Source: Streptomyces sp. Act143 (lineage in GTDB: Bacteria; Actinomycetota; Actinomycetes; Streptomycetales; Streptomycetaceae). Taken from it: a stretch of 64,000 nt of DNA. A program made the position numbers and the translations under genes. A model generated the notes under the pieces. It did not search any database, was not told the origin of the DNA, and saw nothing but the letters and a program-made list of their open reading frames with translations. The stretch lies in contig NZ_QFRX01000001.1 in assembly GCF_003143935.1 (NCBI RefSeq), positions 2,850,135 through 2,914,134 on the forward strand. Reading direction: 5' to 3'. Every line of letters begins with the position of its first letter. The first letter of the stretch is position 1. This document shows, one piece after another, positions 35,900 through 42,831 of this stretch.

Positions 35900-36855
35900 G
35901 TCAACCGCCGTACGGGACTGCCGTCGAGGTAGGCGGCGATGTCCTCGACCGCTTCCCGGTAGTACGTGCGGTAGTTGTGCTCGGTGACATAGCCGAGGTG
36001 CGGGGTGGCCAGCACGTTCGGCAGGGTGCGCAGGGGGTCGTCGGCGGGCAGCGGCTCGGTGTCGAAGACGTCGAGGCCGGCACCGGCGATCCAGCCCTCG
36101 CGCAGGGCGCGCAGCAGGGCGGTCCGGTCGACGATCGCGGCGCGGGAGGTGTTGACCAGGAAGGCGTGCGGGCGCATGGCCCGCAGTTCCGGCTCGCCGA
36201 GCAGGCCGCGGGTGCGGTCGGACAGCACGAGGTGGACCGAGACGAAGTCGCTGCGGCGCAGCAAGTCCTCCTTGCTGTCGGCGAGTCGGACCCCCTCCGC
36301 CGCCGCCCGCTCGGCGGTGAGGTGCTGACTCCACGCCAGCACCTCCATGCCGAAAGCGGTGGCCACGCGGGCGACGCGGGTGCCGATCTTGCCGAGTCCG
36401 AGCAGGCCCAGGGTGCGGCCGTGCAGGTCCTGTCCGACGGTGGACTGCCACGGCCCGCGCTCGCGCACCGCCCGGCTCTCGACGGTGACGTGCCGGGCGA
36501 GGCCGAGCAGGAGCGCCCAGGTCAGTTCGACGGGCGGGGTCGAACTGCTCGCCGTGCCGCAGACGGTGACACCCTGGGCCTGCGCCGCCGCAAGGTCGAT
36601 GGAGGCGTTGCGCATACCGGTGGTCACCAGCAGGCGCAGCCGGGGCAGGCGGCTCAGCAGATCGGCGTCGAAGGGGGTGCGCTCCCGCATGGCCACGACG
36701 ACCTCGCAGTCGGCGAGCTCGGCGACCAGCTTCTCCCGGTCGGCGAGGTGTTCACGGAAGGCGCGCACCTCGACCCTGCCGTCGAGGGCACTCCAGTCCG
36801 CCAGGGTCAGGGCGGCACCCTGGAAGTCGTCCAGCACAGCGCAGTTAACGGTCAT
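35896..36855 (-). CDS. D-isomer-specific 2-hydroxyacid dehydrogenase family protein
   Basis: 319 residues. NAD-binding fold: GRTLGLLGLGKIGTRVARVA near residue 147; RLRLLVTTGMRNASIDLAAAQ near 80; catalytic Arg region NTSRAAIVDRTALLRAL near 240; Glu in AGAGLDVFDTEPLP near 265; catalytic His in ATPHLGYVTEHNYRTYY near 290. It oxidises or reduces a D-2-hydroxyacid with NAD(P)H in the cytoplasm; substrate unknown. It resembles the phosphoglycerate-dehydrogenase-like subgroup without a regulatory ACT domain. ATG start MTVNCAVLDDFQG. It shares its last bases (CTAG) with the convergent exporter gene; a short spacer with ATCATCGGTCACC direct repeats separates it from the terD gene. Confidence 0.9.
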   Translation of the reverse strand: MTVNCAVLDDFQGAALTLADWSALDGRVEVRAFREHLADREKLVAELADCEVVVAMRERTPFDADLLSRLPRLRLLVTTGMRNASIDLAAAQAQGVTVCGTASSSTPPVELTWALLLGLARHVTVESRAVRERGPWQSTVGQDLHGRTLGLLGLGKIGTRVARVATAFGMEVLAWSQHLTAERAAAEGVRLADSKEDLLRRSDFVSVHLVLSDRTRGLLGEPELRAMRPHAFLVNTSRAAIVDRTALLRALREGWIAGAGLDVFDTEPLPADDPLRTLPNVLATPHLGYVTEHNYRTYYREAVEDIAAYLDGSPVRRLT

Positions 36856-36960
36856 GCGGGCAATTCTGCCGTCCGCCGATCATCGGTCACCCGTCATCGG
36901 TCACCGATCGCCCGCCGCCCAGCACCCAGCAGACCGGGGAAGCTGCTCACTGCCGCATAC

Positions 36961-37491
36961 TCACCGCCGCATGCCGCCCATTTCGGCGGCGAAGAGCACG
37001 GGGTCGCTGTCGTACCCCCGGACCATGTCGTGGAACCGCCACGCCCCGGACTCGTCCCTGGTGAACTCCGCGACCGTCGCGGCCGTGGCGTCGGCGACGG
37101 CCGCGAAGTCGTCCGCGAGCAGTTGCCGGTAGCCCTCGACGACCACCACGCCGGCGTTGGCGATCTCGCCGAAGGTGCGGGGCCCGCTGTCCTGGTGGAT
37201 GCCCACCCCGACCACCACCCGCCCGTAGGCGGACGACAGCCGGTCGAACTCCAGCACCATCGCCTCGACGAACCCGAAGCCCATGCCGGTCTCGCTGTGC
37301 CGGGTCATGTTGATCGTGCCGTCCGGGGACCGGCTGTCGTAGTGCACGACATACACCGGCCGGCCGTGGGGATCGTCCACCGAGTAGGTCGCGGCGATGA
37401 TGTCGAGGTGCCGCGGCGGCTCCCCGTACGGGCTCGGATCCCAGCGAAGCTTCACCTCGATCTTGCCCAGCCCGTCCCCCGCACCACTCAC
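36961..37491 (-). CDS. TerD domain protein
   Basis: 176 residues, TerD/stress-protein fold. Beta-sandwich pattern KIEVKLRWDPSPYGEPPRHLDIIAATYSV near residue 10, VVHYDSRSPDGTINMTRH near 55, and FVEAMVLEFDRLSSAYGRVVVGVGIHQD. In the family, paired Asp residues in such loops bind calcium; here DSRSPDG is a candidate. TerD proteins are linked to stress responses and morphological differentiation in Streptomyces; cytoplasmic or membrane-associated. GTG 37491 is chosen for its position before the fold and an upstream GGAGAGGAG / GGCAGG ribosome binding site. About 80 bp upstream, a dyad TTGAC...GTCAA (37570-37593) may be part of the control region. It is an isolated copy rather than part of a ter operon. 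Confidence 0.8.
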   Translation of the reverse strand: MSGAGDGLGKIEVKLRWDPSPYGEPPRHLDIIAATYSVDDPHGRPVYVVHYDSRSPDGTINMTRHSETGMGFGFVEAMVLEFDRLSSAYGRVVVGVGIHQDSGPRTFGEIANAGVVVVEGYRQLLADDFAAVADATAATVAEFTRDESGAWRFHDMVRGYDSDPVLFAAEMGGMRR

Positions 37492-37569
37492 CCTGCCGCT
37501 CCTCTCCAGCCGTGGCGGGACGCCCCCGCACTGTGAAGTATGCGTCCTGGCCAGCACTTTGATGCCTTG

Positions 37570-37593
37570 TTGACGGTTCCACGGTTCGGTCAA
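37570..37593. promoter_or_regulatory. Dyad upstream of the terD gene
   Basis: TTGACGG at the left and CGGTCAA at the right (37570 to 37593), with a GGTTC direct repeat inside, form an imperfect 24-bp dyad about 80 bp before the terD start. On the minus strand it supplies TTGACC as a possible -35. The role is unproven. Confidence 0.3.
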
Positions 37594-37625
37594 GATTTCC
37601 CGGTCCCCGAGGCCGGCCCGACGCC

Positions 37626-38369
37626 TCAGCGGTGTTCGGGGTTCTCCGCCCCCGGCCGGCAGCCCGCGTCCCACTGGGAACGCTGGTTGCCGTACGCGGG
37701 GACGCCGCCGGACCGCTTCAGCAGCGCGGCGAGGTGCATGAGGTTCCAGGTCATGAAGGAGGTGTTGCGGTTGGTGAAGTCGTTCTCCGGGCCGCCCGAA
37801 CCGGCGTCGAGGTACGAGGGTCCGGGGCCGGCCGGGCCGATCCAGCCGGCGTCGGCCTGGGGCGGGATCGTGTAGCCGAGGTGCTGGAGGCTGTAGAGGA
37901 CGTTCATCGCGCAGTGCTTCACGCCGTCCTCGTTGCCGGTGATCAGACAGCCGCCGACGCGGCCGTAATAGGCGTACTGCCCCTGCGCGTTGAGGAGCGA
38001 GGAGCAGGCGTACAGCCGCTCGATCACCTTCTTCGTCACCGAGCTGTTGTCGCCGAGCCAGATCGGTCCGGCGACGACGAGGATGTCCGCGGCCATCACC
38101 CGCTCGTACAGCGCGGGCCACTCGTCGGTGGCGAAGCCGTGTTCGGTCATGTCGGGATAGACGCCGGGGGCGATGTCGTGGTCGACGGCACGGATCTCGG
38201 ACGTGGTGACCCCGCGCGACATCATGATCTCCGCGCTCTTGTCGATCAGGCCCTGGGTGTGGCTGAGCTGCGGGGACGGTTTGAGGGTGCAGTTGATGTA
38301 CAGGGCCGTCAGGTCGTCGAAGCGGTACGAGGCGTCGGCGGCGGACGCGGCCGTGGGCGTGTCTGTCAT
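37626..38369 (-). CDS. Flavodoxin-like NAD(P)H-dependent FMN reductase family protein
   Basis: 247 residues. N-terminal strand and loop LTALYINCTLKPSPQLSHTQGLID near residue 20 replaces the flavodoxin phosphate loop, with ILVVAGPIWLGDNSSVTKKVIERL near 95 as the FMN-binding second loop, and YYGRVGGCLITGNEDGVKHC near 135. This pattern is that of the NADPH-dependent FMN reductase/NAD(P)H dehydrogenase (quinone) group. It probably reduces a small molecule or flavin in the cytoplasm; no partner enzyme is adjacent. The ATG at 38369 is preferred as the protein then starts MTDTPTAAS, although an upstream in-frame ATG exists. It is convergent with nothing and separated from terD by a 134-nt gap. Confidence 0.83.
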   Translation of the reverse strand: MTDTPTAASAADASYRFDDLTALYINCTLKPSPQLSHTQGLIDKSAEIMMSRGVTTSEIRAVDHDIAPGVYPDMTEHGFATDEWPALYERVMAADILVVAGPIWLGDNSSVTKKVIERLYACSSLLNAQGQYAYYGRVGGCLITGNEDGVKHCAMNVLYSLQHLGYTIPPQADAGWIGPAGPGPSYLDAGSGGPENDFTNRNTSFMTWNLMHLAALLKRSGGVPAYGNQRSQWDAGCRPGAENPEHR

Positions 38370-38504
38370 GCGGGCAGCGTCTCGCGTCGGTCCCGGTTTG
38401 TCCCGGTCCGGCACGGCCGAAGAACCGCCATGGACGCCCCACCGGGCCGGTCTTTGCCGTTCCGTTACCACCCGGTCCGGTCCGGCGCCGCGGCGGACCG
38501 CTGT

Positions 38505-39236
38505 TCAGGCCAAGTCGCCCACAGCGACTGGCAGTTCGGCGAGCCGCCACTCCAACATCCCGTCGCGCAACCGGATCGCGCGTCGGCCGTGGTCGGTCAG
38601 CAGGCGTACGGCGTCGTGGGCGAGCACGCAGTATGCGCCGCGGCAGTAGACCACGACCTCCGTCTCCGCGGGCAACTCGTCGATCCGGTCGGCGAGTTCG
38701 GTGACCGGGACGGAGTGCGCGCCGGGGATGTGTCCGGCGAGGTACTCCTCGACCGGCCGGACGTCCAGCACCACCACCTCCCCCGCCGCAGCGCGGGCGC
38801 GCAGTTCCTCGCGCCCCATGTCCACGGCGCCGCCCTCTCCGAGGTAGGCGTCGCGGGCGGCGGGGACGGCGGCCTGATGGGCCTCGGCGACCGTGCGCAG
38901 CAGCGCGAACAGGCGAGCCACGTCGTCACCGGCGAGCCGGTAGTGGATGCGGACGCCGGCACGGCGGGTGGCGACGAAACCGGCCTGCTTGAGGATCTGC
39001 AGATGCGCCGAAGCCGTCGTCAGGTTCAGTCCCGCCGCCTTGGCCAGGGCATCGACCGTGCGCTCGCCCTGGGCCAGCAGGTCCAGCAGCTCCAGGCGTT
39101 TTCCACTGGCCAGCGCTTTGCCGCCGGCCGCGAACGCGTCGTACAGGCGCGCCTTGGCATCGGCCTTCTTGTCGGCCTTGGCGTCCCCCGCGTTGCCCGC
39201 ACCGTTTCCCGCCATGGCTGCCTTCCCGTTTCGCAT
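38505..39236 (-). CDS. ArsR family regulator fused to a rhodanese domain
   Basis: 243 residues. After a Lys/Ala-rich start, an ArsR winged helix (about 30-115: LASGKRLELLDLLAQGERTVDAL, TTASAHLQILKQAGFVATRR, GVRIHYRLAGDD). A rhodanese domain follows (about 140-235: VVVLDVRPVEEYLAGHIPGA and the active-site loop VVYCRGAYCVLAHDA). The only cysteines in the whole protein are C198 and C203 in that loop, so any thiol sensing must happen in the rhodanese part. Known: ArsR members such as SqrR/BigR sense persulfides. Inference: this one senses sulfane sulfur through its rhodanese domain and controls the divergent MBL-rhodanese gene. ATG 39236 has GGAGG eight bases upstream. Confidence 0.87.
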   Translation of the reverse strand: MRNGKAAMAGNGAGNAGDAKADKKADAKARLYDAFAAGGKALASGKRLELLDLLAQGERTVDALAKAAGLNLTTASAHLQILKQAGFVATRRAGVRIHYRLAGDDVARLFALLRTVAEAHQAAVPAARDAYLGEGGAVDMGREELRARAAAGEVVVLDVRPVEEYLAGHIPGAHSVPVTELADRIDELPAETEVVVYCRGAYCVLAHDAVRLLTDHGRRAIRLRDGMLEWRLAELPVAVGDLA

Positions 39237-39249
39237 CGAGACATCCTCC

Positions 39250-39274
39250 ATAAATCCATGGAATATTGTAGATG
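39250..39274. promoter_or_regulatory. Shared operator of the ArsR-rhodanese / MBL-rhodanese pair
   Basis: An AT-rich core around TCCATGGA (8-bp palindrome, 39255-39262) followed by AATATTGTAG. On the minus strand TACAAT (39270-39265) and on the plus strand TATTGT (39264-39269) are -10 candidates, so divergent promoters overlap the palindrome. No -35 box is obvious on either side, suggesting activator or repressor control. Confidence 0.5.
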
Positions 39275-39327
39275 ACATCGCGGTCCATGGCCCCGCACGC
39301 CACCGCGTCCGAACCTTGGAGGACCCC

Positions 39328-40779
39328 ATGGGCTTCGCCGAAGACCACCTGACGCCCCTGGTCGACGAAGGTCTGGGCAACAGTGCCTACCTCGTCGACC
39401 TCGGCCACGGCGGTGCCCTGGCCGTGGACGCCGGCCGCGATCTGCGCACCCTGCACCGGGCCGCCGCACGGCGCGGTCTGACCGTGGCGTACGCGGCGGA
39501 CACGCACCTGCACGCCGACTTCCTGTCCGGCGCCGTTCAGCTCGCCCACGACGAGGGCGCGACGGTGCTGGCCTCCGCCGCCGGACGCCGCGCCTTCCCC
39601 CACCGTGCGATGGCCGACGGCGACGAAGTCGATCTGGGCGGCCTGACCCTGCGCGCCCTGGCCACTCCCGGCCACACGGACGAGCATCTGTCCTTCCTCC
39701 TCCTGGACGGCGCAAGGGAGTTGGGCGTCTTCACCGGCGGCTCGCTGATCGTGGGGTCGGCCGCCCGGACCGACCTGCTCGGCGCCGACCGCGCCGAGGA
39801 ACTGGCCCGCGCCCAGTACCGCTCGCTGCGCCGCCTGACCGAACTGCCGGACGCGACCCCCGTCTGGCCCACCCATGGCGCGGGCTCCTTCTGCTCGGCC
39901 CCGCCCGGCGCCGAACGCACCACCACCATCGGCGCCCAGAAGCGCGCCAACCCGCTGCTCGGCGCACCGGACGAGGACACCTTCGTACGGCAGCTGCTGG
40001 GCAGCCTCGGCTCCTACCCCGCGTACTTCGACCGCCTCGCCGAGGTCAACCGGCGCGGCCCGGCCATCCTCGGGGCCGACCCCGGCCTCCCGTCGCTCAG
40101 CATCCCGTCGCTCAGCCTGCCGGAGGTCCGCCGGCTGATGGCCGAGGGAGCCCAGTTGGTCGACGTCCGGCCCGTCGCCGACTTCGCCGCGGGACACCTG
40201 CCCGGTGCCCTGTCCAACCCGCTGCGCGACCAGTTCGCCACCTGGCTCGGCTGGTTGCTGCCCGACGACGTTCCGCTCGTGTTCGTCACCGGGCCCGGCC
40301 AGGATCTGGCCGAGCTCACCTGGCAGGCCCTGAAGATCGGCTACGAACGTCTCGCGGGCCACCTGCCGATGGCGTCCTGGGTCGCCGACGGGGGCGAGCA
40401 GCAGCGCGTCGAGCTGATCACCGCGGACCGGATCGCGAAGGAGCACGCCGCGGAGGAGTACGCCGTGAACGAGAGCACCGCGGAGGACCGCATGGCGAAG
40501 GCCCGTCCTGCCCTGCGCCGCCCCGTCCTGGACATCCGTCAGGACGCCGAGCGCGCCGCCGGGCACATCCCCGGGGCCGTGGGCATCGAACTCGGCGATC
40601 TCGTCGCCCGCACCGCCGACGTACCCGCGGGCGCGATCGTGCACTGCGGCCACGGCGAGCGCGCCATGACCGCCGCCAGCCTCCTCCAGCGCGCCGGGCA
40701 CAAGGACGTGGCCGTCCTCGCCGGCGGGCCGGCCGACTGGGCCAGGGCCACCGGCCGCCCGCTCGTGGAGGGCGCGTGA
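39328..40779 (+). CDS. MBL-fold protein with two rhodanese domains (persulfide dioxygenase-like)
   Basis: 483 residues. The N-terminal metallo-beta-lactamase domain (1-240) resembles ETHE1/CstB-type persulfide dioxygenases: NSAYLVDLGHGGALAVD, ADTHLHADFLSGAV near 55, ATPGHTDEHLSFLLLDG near 112. Compared with ETHE1 (HxHxDH, PGH, FTGD), here the second metal-site His of the HxHxDH motif is Phe and the FTGD Asp is Gly (FTGGSLIVG). Rhodanese 1 (about 262-355) has no active-site Cys (VTGPGQD); rhodanese 2 (about 395-483) has one (HCGHGERA). It probably handles sulfane sulfur or thiols, but the catalytic site is noncanonical. GGAGG precedes the ATG. Divergent from the ArsR-rhodanese gene; its TGA overlaps the GTG of the next MFS gene. 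Confidence 0.82.
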   Translation: MGFAEDHLTPLVDEGLGNSAYLVDLGHGGALAVDAGRDLRTLHRAAARRGLTVAYAADTHLHADFLSGAVQLAHDEGATVLASAAGRRAFPHRAMADGDEVDLGGLTLRALATPGHTDEHLSFLLLDGARELGVFTGGSLIVGSAARTDLLGADRAEELARAQYRSLRRLTELPDATPVWPTHGAGSFCSAPPGAERTTTIGAQKRANPLLGAPDEDTFVRQLLGSLGSYPAYFDRLAEVNRRGPAILGADPGLPSLSIPSLSLPEVRRLMAEGAQLVDVRPVADFAAGHLPGALSNPLRDQFATWLGWLLPDDVPLVFVTGPGQDLAELTWQALKIGYERLAGHLPMASWVADGGEQQRVELITADRIAKEHAAEEYAVNESTAEDRMAKARPALRRPVLDIRQDAERAAGHIPGAVGIELGDLVARTADVPAGAIVHCGHGERAMTAASLLQRAGHKDVAVLAGGPADWARATGRPLVEGA

Positions 40780-42170
40780 CCACGACCCCGGCGACGCACG
40801 GCACACGGCTCGGACTGCGCGCCAACCTCGCCCAGTTCACCCTGCTCGTCGCCGTCAACGCGCTGGTCGGCGGCATGCTGGGCCAGGAGCGCGTCGTGCT
40901 GCCGCTGCTCGCCGACGACGTCTTCCACCTGTCCGCCTACACCGCCTCGCTCACCTACATCGTCGCGTTCGGCGCCACCAAGGCGATCACCAACTTCTTC
41001 GCCGGCACCCTCTCCGACCGTTACGGCCGCAAGCCGGTCCTGGTGGCCGGCTGGCTGATCGCGCTGCCCGTGCCCCTGTTGCTGATCTGGGCGCCGACGT
41101 GGGGCTGGGTGGTCACCGCGAACGTGCTGCTGGGCGTGAACCAGGGCCTGACCTGGTCCACCACGGTCATCATGAAGATCGACCTGGCCGGTCCGGCCCG
41201 CCGCGGCCTGGCGATGGGCTTCAACGAGGCCGCGGGCTATGTCGCCCTGGCGGCCACCGCGATGGCCACCGGCGCGATCGCCTCGCACGCCGGACTGCGC
41301 CCGGAGCCGTTCTTCCTCGGCATCGGCTACGCGGCGCTCGGCCTGGGCCTGTCGGTGCTGCTGGTCCGCGAGACCCGCGACCACGCCCGCCTGGAAGCGA
41401 CGAGCCACCCGGCCCATCCAGCCCATCCAGCCCACCCGGCCCATCCAGCCCCCCAGGCCCACCCAGCCCCCCAGGCCGACGCCGCCGCGAACCACCACGA
41501 GGCCCGCCCGCCCCATGCCGCCGCGGTCCACCACGAGGCCCACCCGCCCCATGCCGCCGCGGTCCACCACGAGGCCCTCACCACCCCCCGGATCGCCTGG
41601 ATCACCAGCGTCCACGACAGGGCCCTGTCCGCCGCCAGCCAGGCCGGCCTGGTCAACAACCTCAACGACGCCCTCGCCTGGGGCGTCTTCCCGCTCCTCT
41701 TCGCCGCCCACGGCCTGTCCGTCGCCCGCATCGGAGTCCTCGGCGCCCTCTACCCGGCGGTCTGGGGCCTCGGCCAACTGCTCACCGGCTGGTGGTCCGA
41801 CCGCGTCGGCCGCAAGCACCTGATCACCGCGGGGATGCTGGTGCAGGCGGCGGCCATCGCCCTGGTCGCCCTCGGTACGACCTTCCCGGTCTGGGCGACG
41901 GCCCAGATCCTCCTCGGCGCCGGCACCGCCCTGGTTTATCCGACCCTCCTCGCGGTGATCGGCGACGTGGCCCACCCCGCCTGGCGGGCCCGCGCGGTCG
42001 GCGTCTACCGCCTGTGGCGCGACGGCGGCTTCGCGGTCGGCGCCCTGCTGGCGGGGGTCCTGGCCGACGCCTACGGCATGACCACGGCCGTCTGGGCCGT
42101 CGCCGCCCTCACCGCCGTATCCGGCCTGGTGGTGGCGGCCCGCATGTACGAAACCCACCCTCGCCGCTGA
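40776..42170 (+). CDS. MFS transporter with a histidine-rich central loop
   Basis: 464 residues, 12 predicted TM helices, motif A copies GTLSDRYGRKPVLVAG near 70 and GWWSDRVGRKHLITAG near 335. The central cytoplasmic loop (about residues 207-268) is expanded with AHP triplets and two 12-residue units ending AAAVHHE, giving many histidines. GTG start overlaps the upstream MBL-rhodanese stop (GTGA), so the genes are translationally coupled. By context the carrier may move a sulfur compound or metal linked to persulfide handling; the His-rich loop suggests metal binding, as in other loops of metal-linked MFS and CDF proteins. Both are inference. Confidence 0.85.
   Translation: MTTTPATHGTRLGLRANLAQFTLLVAVNALVGGMLGQERVVLPLLADDVFHLSAYTASLTYIVAFGATKAITNFFAGTLSDRYGRKPVLVAGWLIALPVPLLLIWAPTWGWVVTANVLLGVNQGLTWSTTVIMKIDLAGPARRGLAMGFNEAAGYVALAATAMATGAIASHAGLRPEPFFLGIGYAALGLGLSVLLVRETRDHARLEATSHPAHPAHPAHPAHPAPQAHPAPQADAAANHHEARPPHAAAVHHEAHPPHAAAVHHEALTTPRIAWITSVHDRALSAASQAGLVNNLNDALAWGVFPLLFAAHGLSVARIGVLGALYPAVWGLGQLLTGWWSDRVGRKHLITAGMLVQAAAIALVALGTTFPVWATAQILLGAGTALVYPTLLAVIGDVAHPAWRARAVGVYRLWRDGGFAVGALLAGVLADAYGMTTAVWAVAALTAVSGLVVAARMYETHPRR
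41403..41573 (+). repeat. His-rich coding repeats in the MFS loop
   Basis: Nine-bp CCCATCCAG-type units give AHP triplets at 41406-41470. Two exact-length 36-bp units at 41502-41537 and 41538-41573 encode A(R/H)PPHAAAVHHE twice. Units differ at single bases, so the array is recent and probably length-variable. Confidence 0.8.
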
Positions 42171-42305
42171 AGCCCGGTATGCCGTTTCCAGCCCCTATGT
42201 GGGCCACGGGATCTGGTCGGCCGTCCCACCTGCCCTGCGGCGACTGGAAGGTCGGCGTCGGCCGCACCGAGGGGCACCCGTCTCGCCCCGATGCCGAACG
42301 CGCGG

Positions 42306-42596
42306 TCAGCGCCCCGGGATCACACCCTCGTCGGCCAGCAGTTCCTGCATCTCGCGCACATGGCGTCGGCTCGTGCCCTCGTCGGGCAGCATCACGTCCT
42401 GCGGGGTGGGGGCGTCGTCCGGCAACGGGGTGCCCAGATCGCGCACCGCGTCCAGCAGCGCCCGGAGTCCGACCACGCACTCCTCGTCGTTCCCGGACGC
42501 GGCCGCCGACCGCAGCGCGGCATCCAGCTCGCCCAGCCTGCCCACGTGGACGTCGTCGACCTCGTACTGCCCCTCGCCGAGAATACGCATGATCAC
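42306..42596 (-). CDS. pspAA: PspAA-like PspA-associated protein
   Basis: 96 residues: MIMRILGEGQYEVDDVHVGRL at the start, an acidic helical middle (ELDAALRSAAASGNDEE), TPLPDDAPTPQDVMLPDEGTS, and the end ELLADEGVIPGR. This matches the actinobacterial PspAA domain that accompanies PspA/IM30 in phage-shock type membrane stress responses. No pspA is adjacent here; the gene lies 235 nt downstream of the ftsH gene on the same strand. GTG 42596 is chosen because GGAGGAGGAGG lies about seven bases upstream; an ATG two codons later is possible. The upstream 235-nt gap holds no gene I can recognise. Confidence 0.82.
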   Translation of the reverse strand: MIMRILGEGQYEVDDVHVGRLGELDAALRSAAASGNDEECVVGLRALLDAVRDLGTPLPDDAPTPQDVMLPDEGTSRRHVREMQELLADEGVIPGR

Positions 42597-42831
42597 GACG
42601 CTGCCTCCTCCTCCGGACGCCGGCCGCCCGCCGGCTCAAGGTGACTCGCGAAAGTGCCTCAGCCCCCAGGTTCCTCCGCCGCCACCGACTCCGCAGGGGT
42701 CCCATGGGCCTTCGCCAGGGCCCGAACGTCCTGGGTTCCCGGCCCGGCGGGGTGCCCCGGCCCCCGCACACGGCCCCAGCACGCAGCAGCGTTCGAGAAC
42801 CGCCCACCGTTCCTTGCGGATACGGGGCTCG

